In this document: piece by piece, positions 17,119 to 25,014 of the stretch
Position numbering within the stretch: position 1 is the stretch's first letter
Layout: each line of letters starts with the position of its first letter
Origin: Candidatus Aminicenantota bacterium
Lineage (GTDB): Bacteria; Acidobacteriota; Aminicenantia; UBA2199
Reading direction: 5' to 3'
DNA length: 64,000 nucleotides
NCBI GenBank assembly: GCA_026393835.1
Contig: JAPKZK010000085.1
Coordinates: 79,886-143,885, forward strand
Program-made: the position numbers and the translations under genes
Notes under the pieces: generated by a model
What the model was told of the DNA's origin: nothing
Database searches by the model: none
The model's input: the letters and a program-made list of their open reading frames with translations, nothing else

Positions 17119-18390
17119 ATGAACTTTTGGTCTAAATTATTTTATAAATGGCGCAGGGTATGGAAATTTTTAAAGCTGTACCTGATCATCGCCGGTCCCG
17201 GCGTTATCGTGATGGTAGCCGATAACGACGCAGGCGGTATCACTACTTATGTGGCCACGGGCGCTAAATATGGCTACCACCTGCTCTGGTTCCTGGTACT
17301 ATTGGGCCCCATCGCCTACTTCGTCCAGGAAATGACCGTACGCCTGGGGGCCGTTACCAAACGCGGCCACGCGGAAGCGATCTTTTTTGCCTTCGGGTCT
17401 TTCTGGGGCTGGTTCTCACTGCTGGACCTTATTTTTACCGACTGGCTGACCCTGGTAACCGAATTTATCGGCATGTCCGCCGCTTTGAGAATCTTCGGTA
17501 TCCCGCCTTATGTTACCATCTTCGTGGTGATAGTCATTATGGGCGCCATGGTGCTGCAAGGTCGTTACTGGACCTGGGAAAAAATCGCGCTCCTTTTTTG
17601 CGCCGTAAACCTGCTCTATATTCCATGCGCCTTTATCGTAAATCCCCCTGTTTCCGAGGTGCTTTATAATTGCACAGTACCCCATTTGCCGCCCGGCGGC
17701 TTTTCCAACGAACTCTTCTTTTTATTGATGGCCAATATCGGCACCACCATTGCCCCCTGGATGGTTTTTTTCCAGCAAAGCGCGGTGGTGGATAAGGGAA
17801 TGCAGGAAAAGGATATTTTATGGGGAAGAATCGATACCGCTATGGGATCTGTTTTTACCGTGGTGGTGGCCGGGTTTTGTATTGTCCTCACCGGTACGAT
17901 CTTTAACGGGGTTAATATTCACGACGCGGCCCAGGCCGCTACCCAACTGATGGGCATTAATAAATACCTGGGCACTTTCCTGGCCATCGGGCTTTTCGAC
18001 GCCGGGTTTTTGGGCGCCATTTGTATATCCCTCGCCAGTTCGTGGGCCTTCGGCGAAGTGTTCGGCTGGGCGCATTCGCTGAATAATAAAGTAAGGGAAG
18101 CCCCCTGGTTTTATGCGTTTTATTTCTTCGCCTTGATCACGGCGGGCGGCGTGGTGCTTATCCCGGGTGCGCCGCTGGTTTTGATCACTCTTTTTGTCCA
18201 GGTGGTGGCCGTAACGCTTTTACCCGCGGCCCTGGTCTTTTTAATATTACTGCTAAATAATGAAGAAACAATGGGAAAATACAAGAATACCCGTTTCCAG
18301 AATATCGTGAATATCTCCATCGTTACCGGGATAATCATCTTATCCACTGTATACGGCATCAGCACCCTTTTCCCTAATCTGTTTAAGTAG
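17119..18390 (+). CDS. Nramp-related divalent metal transporter, probably Mg2+ (NRMT-like)
   Basis: Polytopic membrane protein of 423 aa with the Nramp/LeuT fold. In TM1 the canonical DPGN metal motif is replaced by ADNDAGG (about residues 34-40), and in TM6 the usual MPH region reads APWMVF, so the soft-metal-binding methionine is absent. Loss of that methionine is the known mark of Nramp relatives that accept Mg2+ rather than Mn2+ or Fe2+. The upstream M-box riboswitch independently points to Mg2+. ATG 17119 has an AAGGAGG box; the longer ORF from 17050 has none. The gene is followed by a one-helix protein and a soluble MgtE-N/CBS protein, so the transporter may have regulatory subunits. 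Confidence 0.85.
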   Translation: MNFWSKLFYKWRRVWKFLKLYLIIAGPGVIVMVADNDAGGITTYVATGAKYGYHLLWFLVLLGPIAYFVQEMTVRLGAVTKRGHAEAIFFAFGSFWGWFSLLDLIFTDWLTLVTEFIGMSAALRIFGIPPYVTIFVVIVIMGAMVLQGRYWTWEKIALLFCAVNLLYIPCAFIVNPPVSEVLYNCTVPHLPPGGFSNELFFLLMANIGTTIAPWMVFFQQSAVVDKGMQEKDILWGRIDTAMGSVFTVVVAGFCIVLTGTIFNGVNIHDAAQAATQLMGINKYLGTFLAIGLFDAGFLGAICISLASSWAFGEVFGWAHSLNNKVREAPWFYAFYFFALITAGGVVLIPGAPLVLITLFVQVVAVTLLPAALVFLILLLNNEETMGKYKNTRFQNIVNISIVTGIIILSTVYGISTLFPNLFK

Positions 18391-18417
18391 GTGAAGGATT
18401 GAAAAAAGGAGCAGACA

Positions 18418-18618
18418 ATGGAATTTAAAGATTTATTTTTAAGACCTTTAAAAAGGTTTTATGTTAACGCTTTTGCGCAGATCGCCGAGATCAACAGGAA
18501 ATATAAAACCCCCCAGGTTAAAACAACCCCCATGGTCAAATTTACCCTGGTATTGCTGAGGGTATATTTGCTGGTCCTGGTCGGCATGCTGGTTTATAAA
18601 TTTATCTCTCTCTTATAA
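18418..18618 (+). CDS. Small single-helix membrane protein of the magnesium operon
   Basis: Protein of 66 aa with a basic, amphipathic N-terminal half (FLRPLKRFYVNAFAQIAEINRKYKTP) and one C-terminal membrane helix (VLLRVYLLVLVGMLVYKF). AAAAGGAG precedes the ATG, and it sits 27 bp after the transporter and 19 bp before the PRC/MgtE-N/CBS gene. I do not recognise a family. Position and size suggest an accessory subunit that links the membrane transporter to the cytoplasmic regulatory protein, or a stabilising small protein. Confidence 0.7.
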   Translation: MEFKDLFLRPLKRFYVNAFAQIAEINRKYKTPQVKTTPMVKFTLVLLRVYLLVLVGMLVYKFISLL

Positions 18619-18637
18619 TGACTGCAGGAGGTAGCCC

Positions 18638-19918
18638 ATGGGAAACAATAATAATTTGAATCATAACCATACTGAACAGTATTTTTATCTTACGGAGATC
18701 GTCGGGGCCAAAGTATTTCTCCACGGTAAAAAGATCGGGAAACTCTCCGATATCATCGTGGTGGAGAAAAAACAAGTTCCCGAAGTCACCCATTTTTACA
18801 TTTCCCGGCCCTTTGGGAACCCGGCCCTGGTAGTGCCCAGGGCAAATGTCGTTTCGCTGTCGGGAAAGGAAGTGGAAATCGATATCGGGGCCGTGGAAAA
18901 ATACGTCAGGGACTTGACGCCCGAAGAAATACTGCTGAAAGATTATGTGCTGGATAAAAAAGTACTGGATCTCGAGGACCACGAGGTGGAAGTGGTTTAC
19001 GATATAAAGATTACGAAACAAAACGGCAATCTTTATGTCAGCGACGTGGATTTAAGCCGTTATGGGCTGCTGCGCCGCATCGGCTTAAGGAAACTGGCGG
19101 AGTTTATTTACAACCTGGCGGATAAAATAAAGGAACAAACGATATCCTGGGCTTATATCCAGCCGTTACCCACCAATCTTACCAGCTTTCGTGGGAATGT
19201 GAAATTGAAAGTTCTTAAGGAAAAATTGGCTGAAATGCACCCGGTGGACCTGGCGGATATTCTCGAAGAACTGGACCCTGAACAGCGCGTGGCCATTTTC
19301 GACGGACTGGATACCGGGCAAGCCTCCGACACCCTGGAAGAGATCGAGCCCAATGTAACGCGAGATCTTGTTTTTGCATTGGACAAAAAGAAAGTGGCCC
19401 AACTGGTCAATGATATGACGCCGGGTCAGGCGGCCAATATTTTTTCGGTTTTGCCTTTTTCGGAGGTAAACCTGATTACGCCGTTTTTAGATAAAGAAAT
19501 GGCGGCTAAGATCAAGCTAATTATCGATTCCCAGGAAGAAAATATCCTTAACTTCGCTACCCGCTATTTTTTAAAATACTCTCCGTCAAAGAGAGTGGGG
19601 GAAGTCCTGGCGGAATATCGAAAACTGGCGGATGAAAATGATGTCATCATGTACCTCTATATCGTGGATGAAAATGACGTGCTCCTGGGGGTGATCGATA
19701 TCAAGGAATTGTTGGTTTCCCAGGATGAGCAGCAATTAAAGGATATCATGACCGAAGATGTGATAGCACTGGATCCCGACAGCACCATGAAAGAGGCGTC
19801 GGAACTTTTTGAAAGGTATGGCTTCAGGGCGATCCCGGTGACGGATGACAATGACAAAATTATCGGCGTTATTCCTTACAAAGATGTCATGGATTTAAAA
19901 CACCGCTTTATTGAATGA
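18638..19918 (+). CDS. Soluble PRC-barrel / MgtE-N / CBS protein
   Basis: Protein of 426 aa without membrane segments. Residues about 15-80 look like a PRC barrel (VGAKVFLHGKKIGKLSDIIVV), with a second PRC-like piece near 100-150. An MgtE N-domain spans about 190-300 (HPVDLADILEELDPEQR, then DDMTPG-like and superhelical repeats), and paired CBS motifs span about 300-425 (DIMTEDVIALDPDSTM, FRAIPVTDDNDKIIGVI). In MgtE channels the N and CBS domains sense cytosolic Mg2+ and gate a membrane pore, but here the pore domain is missing. Being third in the M-box operon, it most likely senses Mg2+ for the Nramp-like transporter. This architecture is known as a free-standing protein, yet its partner has not, to my knowledge, been defined. 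Confidence 0.85.
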   Translation: MGNNNNLNHNHTEQYFYLTEIVGAKVFLHGKKIGKLSDIIVVEKKQVPEVTHFYISRPFGNPALVVPRANVVSLSGKEVEIDIGAVEKYVRDLTPEEILLKDYVLDKKVLDLEDHEVEVVYDIKITKQNGNLYVSDVDLSRYGLLRRIGLRKLAEFIYNLADKIKEQTISWAYIQPLPTNLTSFRGNVKLKVLKEKLAEMHPVDLADILEELDPEQRVAIFDGLDTGQASDTLEEIEPNVTRDLVFALDKKKVAQLVNDMTPGQAANIFSVLPFSEVNLITPFLDKEMAAKIKLIIDSQEENILNFATRYFLKYSPSKRVGEVLAEYRKLADENDVIMYLYIVDENDVLLGVIDIKELLVSQDEQQLKDIMTEDVIALDPDSTMKEASELFERYGFRAIPVTDDNDKIIGVIPYKDVMDLKHRFIE

Positions 19919-19931
19919 AAGCAAATGGGTA

Positions 19932-19957
19932 GGGAACAGGCGCTGCCTGTTCCTTTT
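19932..19957. terminator. Terminator hairpin between convergent genes
   Basis: A perfect 9-bp stem (GGAACAGGC / GCCTGTTCC) with a 3-nt loop is followed by TTTT on the plus strand. It ends the magnesium operon and overlaps the last codon region of the convergent DUF3943 gene. A similar GGAACTGGCGCCGCCTGTTCC sits at 29854-29874, so the hairpin may belong to a repeated family. Confidence 0.75.
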
Positions 19958-21548
19958 AAAATAAGTACCTGATTTCCAGGTAGGAACGTTTCTCCGTGCT
20001 GGATTGGGCAAAATCTTCAACGGTTCCCCGGCGGTGGATTTTTTCCAGTCCCGCCGCCAACTGGAACGGTGTATGGGGGATGCGGTATCCCAGGCTCATT
20101 CGGCAACTGACCCGCCGGTCCGTGAGATTGAAATCGTTCCCTGGGGTTATATCATTTTGAAAGCGGTCCATCCCGTCGACGGAGTCGTAGTAATGGAATT
20201 TAACGGCGCCTTTCAGTTCCAGGTTTGCATAGTCGATCTCCAGCAGCGACGACAGCGTGATACCCAGGGCGTAATAATAACCGTGTTCTCCTAAAGTGAC
20301 CTTGGTTACCCCGACCGGGTAAAGCTGCGCGTACTTTTTAAAAGCGTGGGAGTGAATCATGGCAAAATCAGCGTAAGCGTCGGCCCCAAACCGGATTTTC
20401 AGTGGCCCCCGGTAAATCGTAAGGTCTACGGTGGGGCCCAGGAGGTTGATAATGCAATGTTTGTCTGCTTTGTCCGGGGCAGTGGAATCGGCGGCGTCCG
20501 CAAGTTTGGCAGGATCGATGTTCATTACATCGAAAGCGCATGATGCGCCCACGAAAAAGCTGTACCCCCTCTTGTCGGGAAGAGCGGAAGAACCTTGAAT
20601 GTTTTGCGAAAAATGCCCGAATAAAACCGCTTTGGCATAAATATCGAACTGGTACATTCCTTTTTTACTATAAGCTGCGTCGAGGTTGAATTCCGAAAAG
20701 AGGGTATCTTTGATATTTACACTGGTGGAACCGGGTTCCCCATAGCCGGGCAAATGGAATATTTGGGTCTCAAGGCCCACATATGTCAGGGTATTGGCGG
20801 CTTCGCCGGCCATGGCAGCGAACCGGGGGCCGGCCACTAAGCGGCAGTCGCCCCAGAATTCCCCTTCCCCGTAAGCAAATTGCTCTTTATATTTTTTCCT
20901 GTCCAGCCATTCGTTGAAGGCCATGATGGGATTGGACAGCAGCCGGGCGATTTTGTTTGCGAAAGTCGGTCGCCGACTCCTGAAATAACGGCCCAATTGA
21001 AACGTCGCTTCGCCGAAACTCACTCCCCCGAAAGGGGTGGCAATCATATCGTTGATGGAAATCACTTCCCTGAATTCTACCAGGGATTCCCAGGCAAACG
21101 CACACGTGAACGTGTATAAGAGGGATTCGAATTTATTTAAGCGACTGGTCCTGGCATAGTTGTAATACATGCCGCCGGCCAGGGAATGAGTCCAGTTAAA
21201 CGAGAATGTGTTGGAATCCATCCGAAATCCATCCAACTGGAAGATTCTTTTTTTCTGATCTTCCCAGGTAAAATGATATTCCCAATCTTCTTTCATCACT
21301 TCTTGCCGGATCCAGTAACTGGAAGTAGCGTAGACAAAATGTCCCAGGGCTTCCCACAGCGCCCGGTTAACATGTTTAACCGGCTTTTCCCCCTGGCCCA
21401 GCTTAAAGATTATTTTTTTAGAAATAGGGTCCTTTTGGTTTTTTTCATTTTCCGCGGATAATTGAAGCGCGGGTAAAAGTAACATTAATCCTAACACAGC
21501 AAAACACAAGAATGTATTTTTCCTCATTTTCATTTTCGTTTTTCCCAT
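19956..21548 (-). CDS. DUF3943-type outer-membrane-associated protein
   Basis: Protein of 530 aa with a signal peptide (MRKNTFLCFAVLGLMLLLPALQLSA after a few residues). The central part matches the DUF3943 pattern: residues about 105-175 include HSLAGGMYYNYARTS, FTCAFAWESLVEF and then SINDMIATPFGGVSFGE. The C-terminal half is beta-rich with alternating residues and ends in YLEIRYLF, consistent with a barrel. The ATG at 21548 has a poor ribosome site; in-frame ATGs occur at 21533 and 21527. It stands alone between a promoter and the convergent magnesium operon. The family has no known function. Confidence 0.75.
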   Translation of the reverse strand: MGKTKMKMRKNTFLCFAVLGLMLLLPALQLSAENEKNQKDPISKKIIFKLGQGEKPVKHVNRALWEALGHFVYATSSYWIRQEVMKEDWEYHFTWEDQKKRIFQLDGFRMDSNTFSFNWTHSLAGGMYYNYARTSRLNKFESLLYTFTCAFAWESLVEFREVISINDMIATPFGGVSFGEATFQLGRYFRSRRPTFANKIARLLSNPIMAFNEWLDRKKYKEQFAYGEGEFWGDCRLVAGPRFAAMAGEAANTLTYVGLETQIFHLPGYGEPGSTSVNIKDTLFSEFNLDAAYSKKGMYQFDIYAKAVLFGHFSQNIQGSSALPDKRGYSFFVGASCAFDVMNIDPAKLADAADSTAPDKADKHCIINLLGPTVDLTIYRGPLKIRFGADAYADFAMIHSHAFKKYAQLYPVGVTKVTLGEHGYYYALGITLSSLLEIDYANLELKGAVKFHYYDSVDGMDRFQNDITPGNDFNLTDRRVSCRMSLGYRIPHTPFQLAAGLEKIHRRGTVEDFAQSSTEKRSYLEIRYLF

Positions 21549-21553
21549 TGGTA

Positions 21554-21646
21554 TTATTTTTGCTTATAACGAATCCTGATTGTAGCATACCGGCTGGTTT
21601 TAGTCAAACAAAGCGGGCTTAAATAGATATTTTTTCTTAAGTTCAT
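21554..21646 (-). CDS. Possible 30-aa leader ORF with strong ribosome site
   Basis: A 30-codon ORF (MNLRKNIYLSPLCLTKTSR...) preceded by TAGGAGGAAAAA, the best Shine-Dalgarno sequence in this part of the window. It ends 5 bp before the DUF3943 start. However, the promoter-like sequence at 21579-21607 lies inside it, so at most one of the two is likely to be relevant. No recognisable domain. Confidence 0.25.
   Translation of the reverse strand: MNLRKNIYLSPLCLTKTSRYATIRIRYKQK
21579..21607 (-). promoter_or_regulatory. Promoter for the DUF3943 gene
   Basis: TTGACT (21607-21602), 17-bp spacer, TACAAT (21584-21579) on the minus strand, 31 bp upstream of the ATG at 21548. Confidence 0.5.
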
Positions 21647-21697
21647 TTTTTCCTCCTACAGGCCAAATAATAAATCAAAATGGTCATTTTGACCATA

Positions 21698-21736
21698 GGA
21701 CTAAAGTCCCGTTTTTAAAAAAGGGACTTTAGTCCC
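21698..21736 (-). terminator. Terminator-like long hairpin after the AlgJ-like gene
   Basis: GGGACTAAAGTCCC-type stem: GGACTAAAGTCCC(G)TTTTT pairs with AAAAAAGGGACTTTAGTCC. Each arm is itself nearly palindromic. It lies 46 bp after the end of the AlgI/AlgJ-like operon on the minus strand. Such GGGACTTTAGTCCC palindromes are also typical dispersed repeats. Confidence 0.6.
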
Positions 21737-21781
21737 GGTACATCAGGGGGGTATTTTCCTGGAAAAAAGTTTGGCTGTCGC

Positions 21782-22783
21782 CTAATGACGCCTAATCACC
21801 CTTGCATATAATGGCGGTAACTTTTCGCCCGGGATTTCCGGGAATTCGATACTCCCGGTCCGCATATTCCGGATAATGGTTTTCCGTAACCTGATGTGGA
21901 AACTGGTTTTATAGTGAATCTCATCATGTTTAAAGACTTCTTTCTTGAGGAAAATCATTTTAGCAAAGAAATCTTTAAACAAGTCAGTTAAACCGTTTTC
22001 ACGTATTTGAATTTTAATAAAGGAAAAATCCGAAATATACTTTTCCGACAGAGGGGGGCAAAGCAAGTGAAGTTTTATATGGTTCTTCCGGCAGAGTTCG
22101 TCCAGTTTTTTAAGGTATTCCACGGCAATGGGCGCCAGGTATATCCTTTCCGCCGTTGGAAATCCGGTGAAACCGAAGGGATGGTTACCCAATGTGCTGA
22201 AATCCACCTGGAAATGTTCCAGGTGCTTTTTTATAATTTTTTTTATGAATCCTTGCCGGTACAGGTAGTAGTATTTGCAGTTTTTCATTAATGAAAAAAC
22301 CAGGGGCGAGAAATACCGGTCGTTTTCTTTGGAGAAAAAAGGCAGGAAAAAGTAATTAAACGTATATATCTGATCCAGGTTGTTGGCCAGCGTAAAGGGG
22401 TGGAAAATCGCAATCACATCTTTGACCTGGCCGGGGTACCGGGAGATGTATTTGTCCACCAGGATATACTGCGCCGTCATGGAAATGGCCTGGTTCGAAG
22501 TGAGATATAACGATTTTTTCCCCGGACCGGTGGGGTATAACTGGCGGGCCACGCTGTCGCCGATAATCACTTCCGGGTAGGCTTTGGCAGTTTCGGCCAG
22601 CTTTATGGCTTCATAGATATCTTGATCGACGGTAGTTTGTTTAAAAACAAACGTTTCCAGTAACAGGAAAATGGCGATTCCCAACAAAATGAAAAGTATG
22701 GATTGTATTACGCCGATAAACGGGCGAACACGGGGGTTCGCCCCTACTTCGCGGTCCTTTGCGTTCTTCGCGGTTGCATTCAT
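21782..22783 (-). CDS. AlgJ/SGNH-like membrane-anchored acetylation partner
   Basis: Protein of 333 aa with one N-terminal membrane helix (SILFILLGIAIFLLLETFVF) and an extracytoplasmic domain. EVIIGDSVARQL, about 40 residues after the helix, is the SGNH block I motif with its serine, and a late histidine is seen in HDEIHYKTSFH. It follows the MBOAT gene by 8 bp, the standard AlgI/AlgJ-type arrangement for O-acetylation of an exported polysaccharide. The ORF could extend to 22945 through the MBOAT gene, but ATG 22783 is the sensible start. The first 20 residues (NATAKNAKDREVGANPRVRP) come from two interspersed repeats (GCGAAGAACGC-type and a GGGCGAAC...GTTCGCCC palindrome). Confidence 0.78.
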   Translation of the reverse strand: MNATAKNAKDREVGANPRVRPFIGVIQSILFILLGIAIFLLLETFVFKQTTVDQDIYEAIKLAETAKAYPEVIIGDSVARQLYPTGPGKKSLYLTSNQAISMTAQYILVDKYISRYPGQVKDVIAIFHPFTLANNLDQIYTFNYFFLPFFSKENDRYFSPLVFSLMKNCKYYYLYRQGFIKKIIKKHLEHFQVDFSTLGNHPFGFTGFPTAERIYLAPIAVEYLKKLDELCRKNHIKLHLLCPPLSEKYISDFSFIKIQIRENGLTDLFKDFFAKMIFLKKEVFKHDEIHYKTSFHIRLRKTIIRNMRTGSIEFPEIPGEKLPPLYARVIRRH

Positions 22784-22791
22784 GTCATCAC

Positions 22792-24318
22792 CTAAAATTG
22801 GGCATAAATAAAGGGGGCCGTCCTGCGGAACCCGAAATAGAGGATGATAAATATCAGCAGGTAATAAATCCCCCATCGAAGAACCAACGGTTTCTTTTTG
22901 AGCCATGCGCCGGCGCTTCCTTTGCCCTGGAGGAATTCCACCCAACCCAGCGCCCCGATGCCCAGGGCCAGTGCGATAACGTGCAAGTAGTCGATATTGA
23001 ACTCCAAATAGATATGGTTGATGGTAGAACCGATGGTCTTAAAATCGAAGGACAGGAACAGTTTTTGAAAAAAGTCCCCAAGTCCCGTGGGCAGGTTTTT
23101 AATAATATAAAACGCGTCGGCAATGGAATTGGCCCTGAAAAATATCCAGGCGAAACACACCAGGCTGAAGGTAGTAAATACCTGGAGCGCCCGGTACCAT
23201 TGCCAGGATTTTTTAATGGACAGGGCTTTGCGGATTCTTTTTTTCAGTTTCCGGGTGCTGAAGCCGACGAACAGGTACATGCCCATTAAGAGTCCCCAGA
23301 TCACGAATGTCCAATTGGCGCCGTGCCAGAGGCCGCCCAGGAACATGGTTATGATGATGCCGCCGATGTAGGCCCAGGTTTCTGTTTTTACTTTCAGCAC
23401 TTTCTCTTTTGGCGTTCGTCTTAATATGGCGTATGAGATGGGCAGGAAGAGGTAATCCCTTAACCAGGAGGAAAGGGAGATATGCCAGCGGGTCCAGAAT
23501 TCGGTCAGGGTTTTGGATAGATAAGGGCGATCGAAATTCTTCATGGTATCGAATCCCAGGACCTTTGCCGATCCCACGGCGATATCGGTATATCCTGAGA
23601 AATCGCAATAAACCTGGAATGCATAAAACCCCGCGGCGATTATAAAAAAGATGCCGTTGTTAAAGTGGCGGTGATGAAGGTCATTGAATACGCGGTCAAC
23701 GATCACGGCGGCGTTATCGGCAATGACCAGTTTTTTAAAGTAGCCCCACAGCATTAATTTCAGGCCGTCGGTGAAGCGCTCATAATCGAAATGGCTTTCC
23801 CGGTAGAATTGGGGAATCAGATGACCGGGTCGTGCGATGGGACCTGCCGGCAACTGCGGGAAAAAGGAAACATATAAGGCATATATACCGATGTGCCGGG
23901 TGGTTTTTTGCGCTTCCGCTTCCCTATAGACTTCCACCAGGTAGCTGATGGTTTTAAAGGTGAAAAACGAAATGCCGATAGGTAAAACCAGGTTTAAAAG
24001 GCCCGGGTGGGGAGAAAAAGTCCGGATAAAAAAATCCGCATATTTGTAATAGAATAATAGGGCCAGTGGGATGGCCAGGCCCAGGATAAGAAACGCCTGT
24101 TTTTTTCGTTTCACCGCCGTTTTTTCGATGCCTATGGCGCAGTAATATGTGGCGGCGGTGACCGCGAGAAGTAAAAGGACATAGGCGGGTTTCCGGTGCA
24201 TATAAAAAAAATAACCGGCGATCAAGAGAAAGGCCCAGCGGAGTTTAAACGGGAGGAGGAAATAGAGAACGGTGACCACCGGGAAGAATACCAGGAATTC
24301 GAACGAATTAAAATTCAC
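22792..24318 (-). CDS. MBOAT O-acyltransferase, AlgI/DltB-like
   Basis: Polytopic protein of 508 aa, the normal AlgI length. The N-terminus reads NFNSFEFLVFFPVVTVLYFLLP, as in AlgI. The conserved region with GISFFTFKTISYLVEVYR, then LPAGPIARPGHLIPQ, and the catalytic-histidine motif MFLGGLWHGANWTFVIWG (about residues 313-330) are all present. It moves an acyl group, usually acetyl, across the membrane to the SGNH partner encoded just downstream. The start is GTG at 24318 behind AAGAGG. No polysaccharide synthase is seen nearby, so the acceptor is unknown. Confidence 0.9.
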   Translation of the reverse strand: MNFNSFEFLVFFPVVTVLYFLLPFKLRWAFLLIAGYFFYMHRKPAYVLLLLAVTAATYYCAIGIEKTAVKRKKQAFLILGLAIPLALLFYYKYADFFIRTFSPHPGLLNLVLPIGISFFTFKTISYLVEVYREAEAQKTTRHIGIYALYVSFFPQLPAGPIARPGHLIPQFYRESHFDYERFTDGLKLMLWGYFKKLVIADNAAVIVDRVFNDLHHRHFNNGIFFIIAAGFYAFQVYCDFSGYTDIAVGSAKVLGFDTMKNFDRPYLSKTLTEFWTRWHISLSSWLRDYLFLPISYAILRRTPKEKVLKVKTETWAYIGGIIITMFLGGLWHGANWTFVIWGLLMGMYLFVGFSTRKLKKRIRKALSIKKSWQWYRALQVFTTFSLVCFAWIFFRANSIADAFYIIKNLPTGLGDFFQKLFLSFDFKTIGSTINHIYLEFNIDYLHVIALALGIGALGWVEFLQGKGSAGAWLKKKPLVLRWGIYYLLIFIILYFGFRRTAPFIYAQF

Positions 24319-24388
24319 GGCAAACCTCTTTTTCCTGGGATATCATTTATAGCGTTCCTTGCTTCCCCTGGTGTTTTTATGAAGTAAT

Positions 24389-24418
24389 ATTATAGCATAA
24401 AATTGAGTCTATAAGCAA
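24389..24418 (-). promoter_or_regulatory. Promoter for the MBOAT/SGNH operon
   Basis: TTGCTT (24418-24413), 18-bp spacer, consensus TATAAT (24394-24389), 71 bp upstream of the GTG start. Confidence 0.55.
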
Positions 24419-24439
24419 GGTTAAGAAAATTTTGAATTT

Positions 24440-24772
24440 CTAATTGTTGGCAAGCATTTTTTCTACAAATGCTAAATATTGAGGTGTGGCTTCAGTGATT
24501 TGAATACCCGTGGCCACCCCCGCTTCCCCGGTAGACTCGTCGGTGCTCTCTTTGCTCCACATGATCCGGCCTTTTAACGTAAAGGTCTCATCCGCGGCGC
24601 CTATTAATATGGAAACTTCACTCTCCACCGGGAGCGGGAGCGCTTCGGTGGTGGTAACAAACAGCCCGTTTTTAGAAACATTGGAAGTCAATCCCATACT
24701 ATCAAAGCCGTCTTTACCGATGTTAACGAGCAATTTTTTCTCTAAACGTACTTCATTTCTATTATCTGACAT
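24440..24772 (-). CDS. PilZ-domain protein
   Basis: Protein of 110 aa consisting only of a PilZ-like domain: an N-terminal RNEVRLEKKLLVNI segment, then TSNVSKNGLFVTTTEAL in the place of the family's DxSxxG motif, then a beta-barrel end with GRIMWSKES and GVATGIQI. The canonical RxxxR is incomplete, so c-di-GMP binding is uncertain. ATG 24772 is preceded by AGGTGA; the GTG at 24781 is an alternative. Possibly involved in motility or surface control. It stands alone. Confidence 0.75.
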   Translation of the reverse strand: MSDNRNEVRLEKKLLVNIGKDGFDSMGLTSNVSKNGLFVTTTEALPLPVESEVSILIGAADETFTLKGRIMWSKESTDESTGEAGVATGIQITEATPQYLAFVEKMLANN

Positions 24773-24945
24773 GCACGTCACCTATTGAATTTAAGCGGAG
24801 CAATTTTGGCGCCACACACCGGGAATGCCCCATTTTAACCCCGAAATAGGATAACCGACCACTGGCGACGATAGGCAGTGGAACGAAAAAGAGTAATTTT
24901 TTTACACTTATTACTTCTTTTTCATATGCCCGGGAATAAGGTAGG

Positions 24946-24982
24946 GGAGTAAAAGAACAGTTGCCGCCTGTTCTTTTACTCC
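24946..24982 (-). terminator. Terminator after the exporter fusion gene
   Basis: A perfect 15-bp stem (GGAGTAAAAGAACAG / CTGTTCTTTTACTCC) around a 7-nt loop, 33 bp after the stop of the serine hydrolase-ABC fusion. The arms contain TTTT/AAAA, so it can work in either direction. The rest of the gap to the PilZ gene holds nothing else I recognise. Confidence 0.7.
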
Positions 24983-25014
24983 TCCGTACAGCCTGATTAC
25001 TGCTGCCGGCTCTT

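Noticed and set aside
17119..18390. Manganese transporter MntH
   Set aside because: The fold is Nramp, but the DPGN and methionine-containing metal motifs are changed and the leader is an M-box (Mg2+), not a Mn2+ riboswitch of the yybP-ykoY type.
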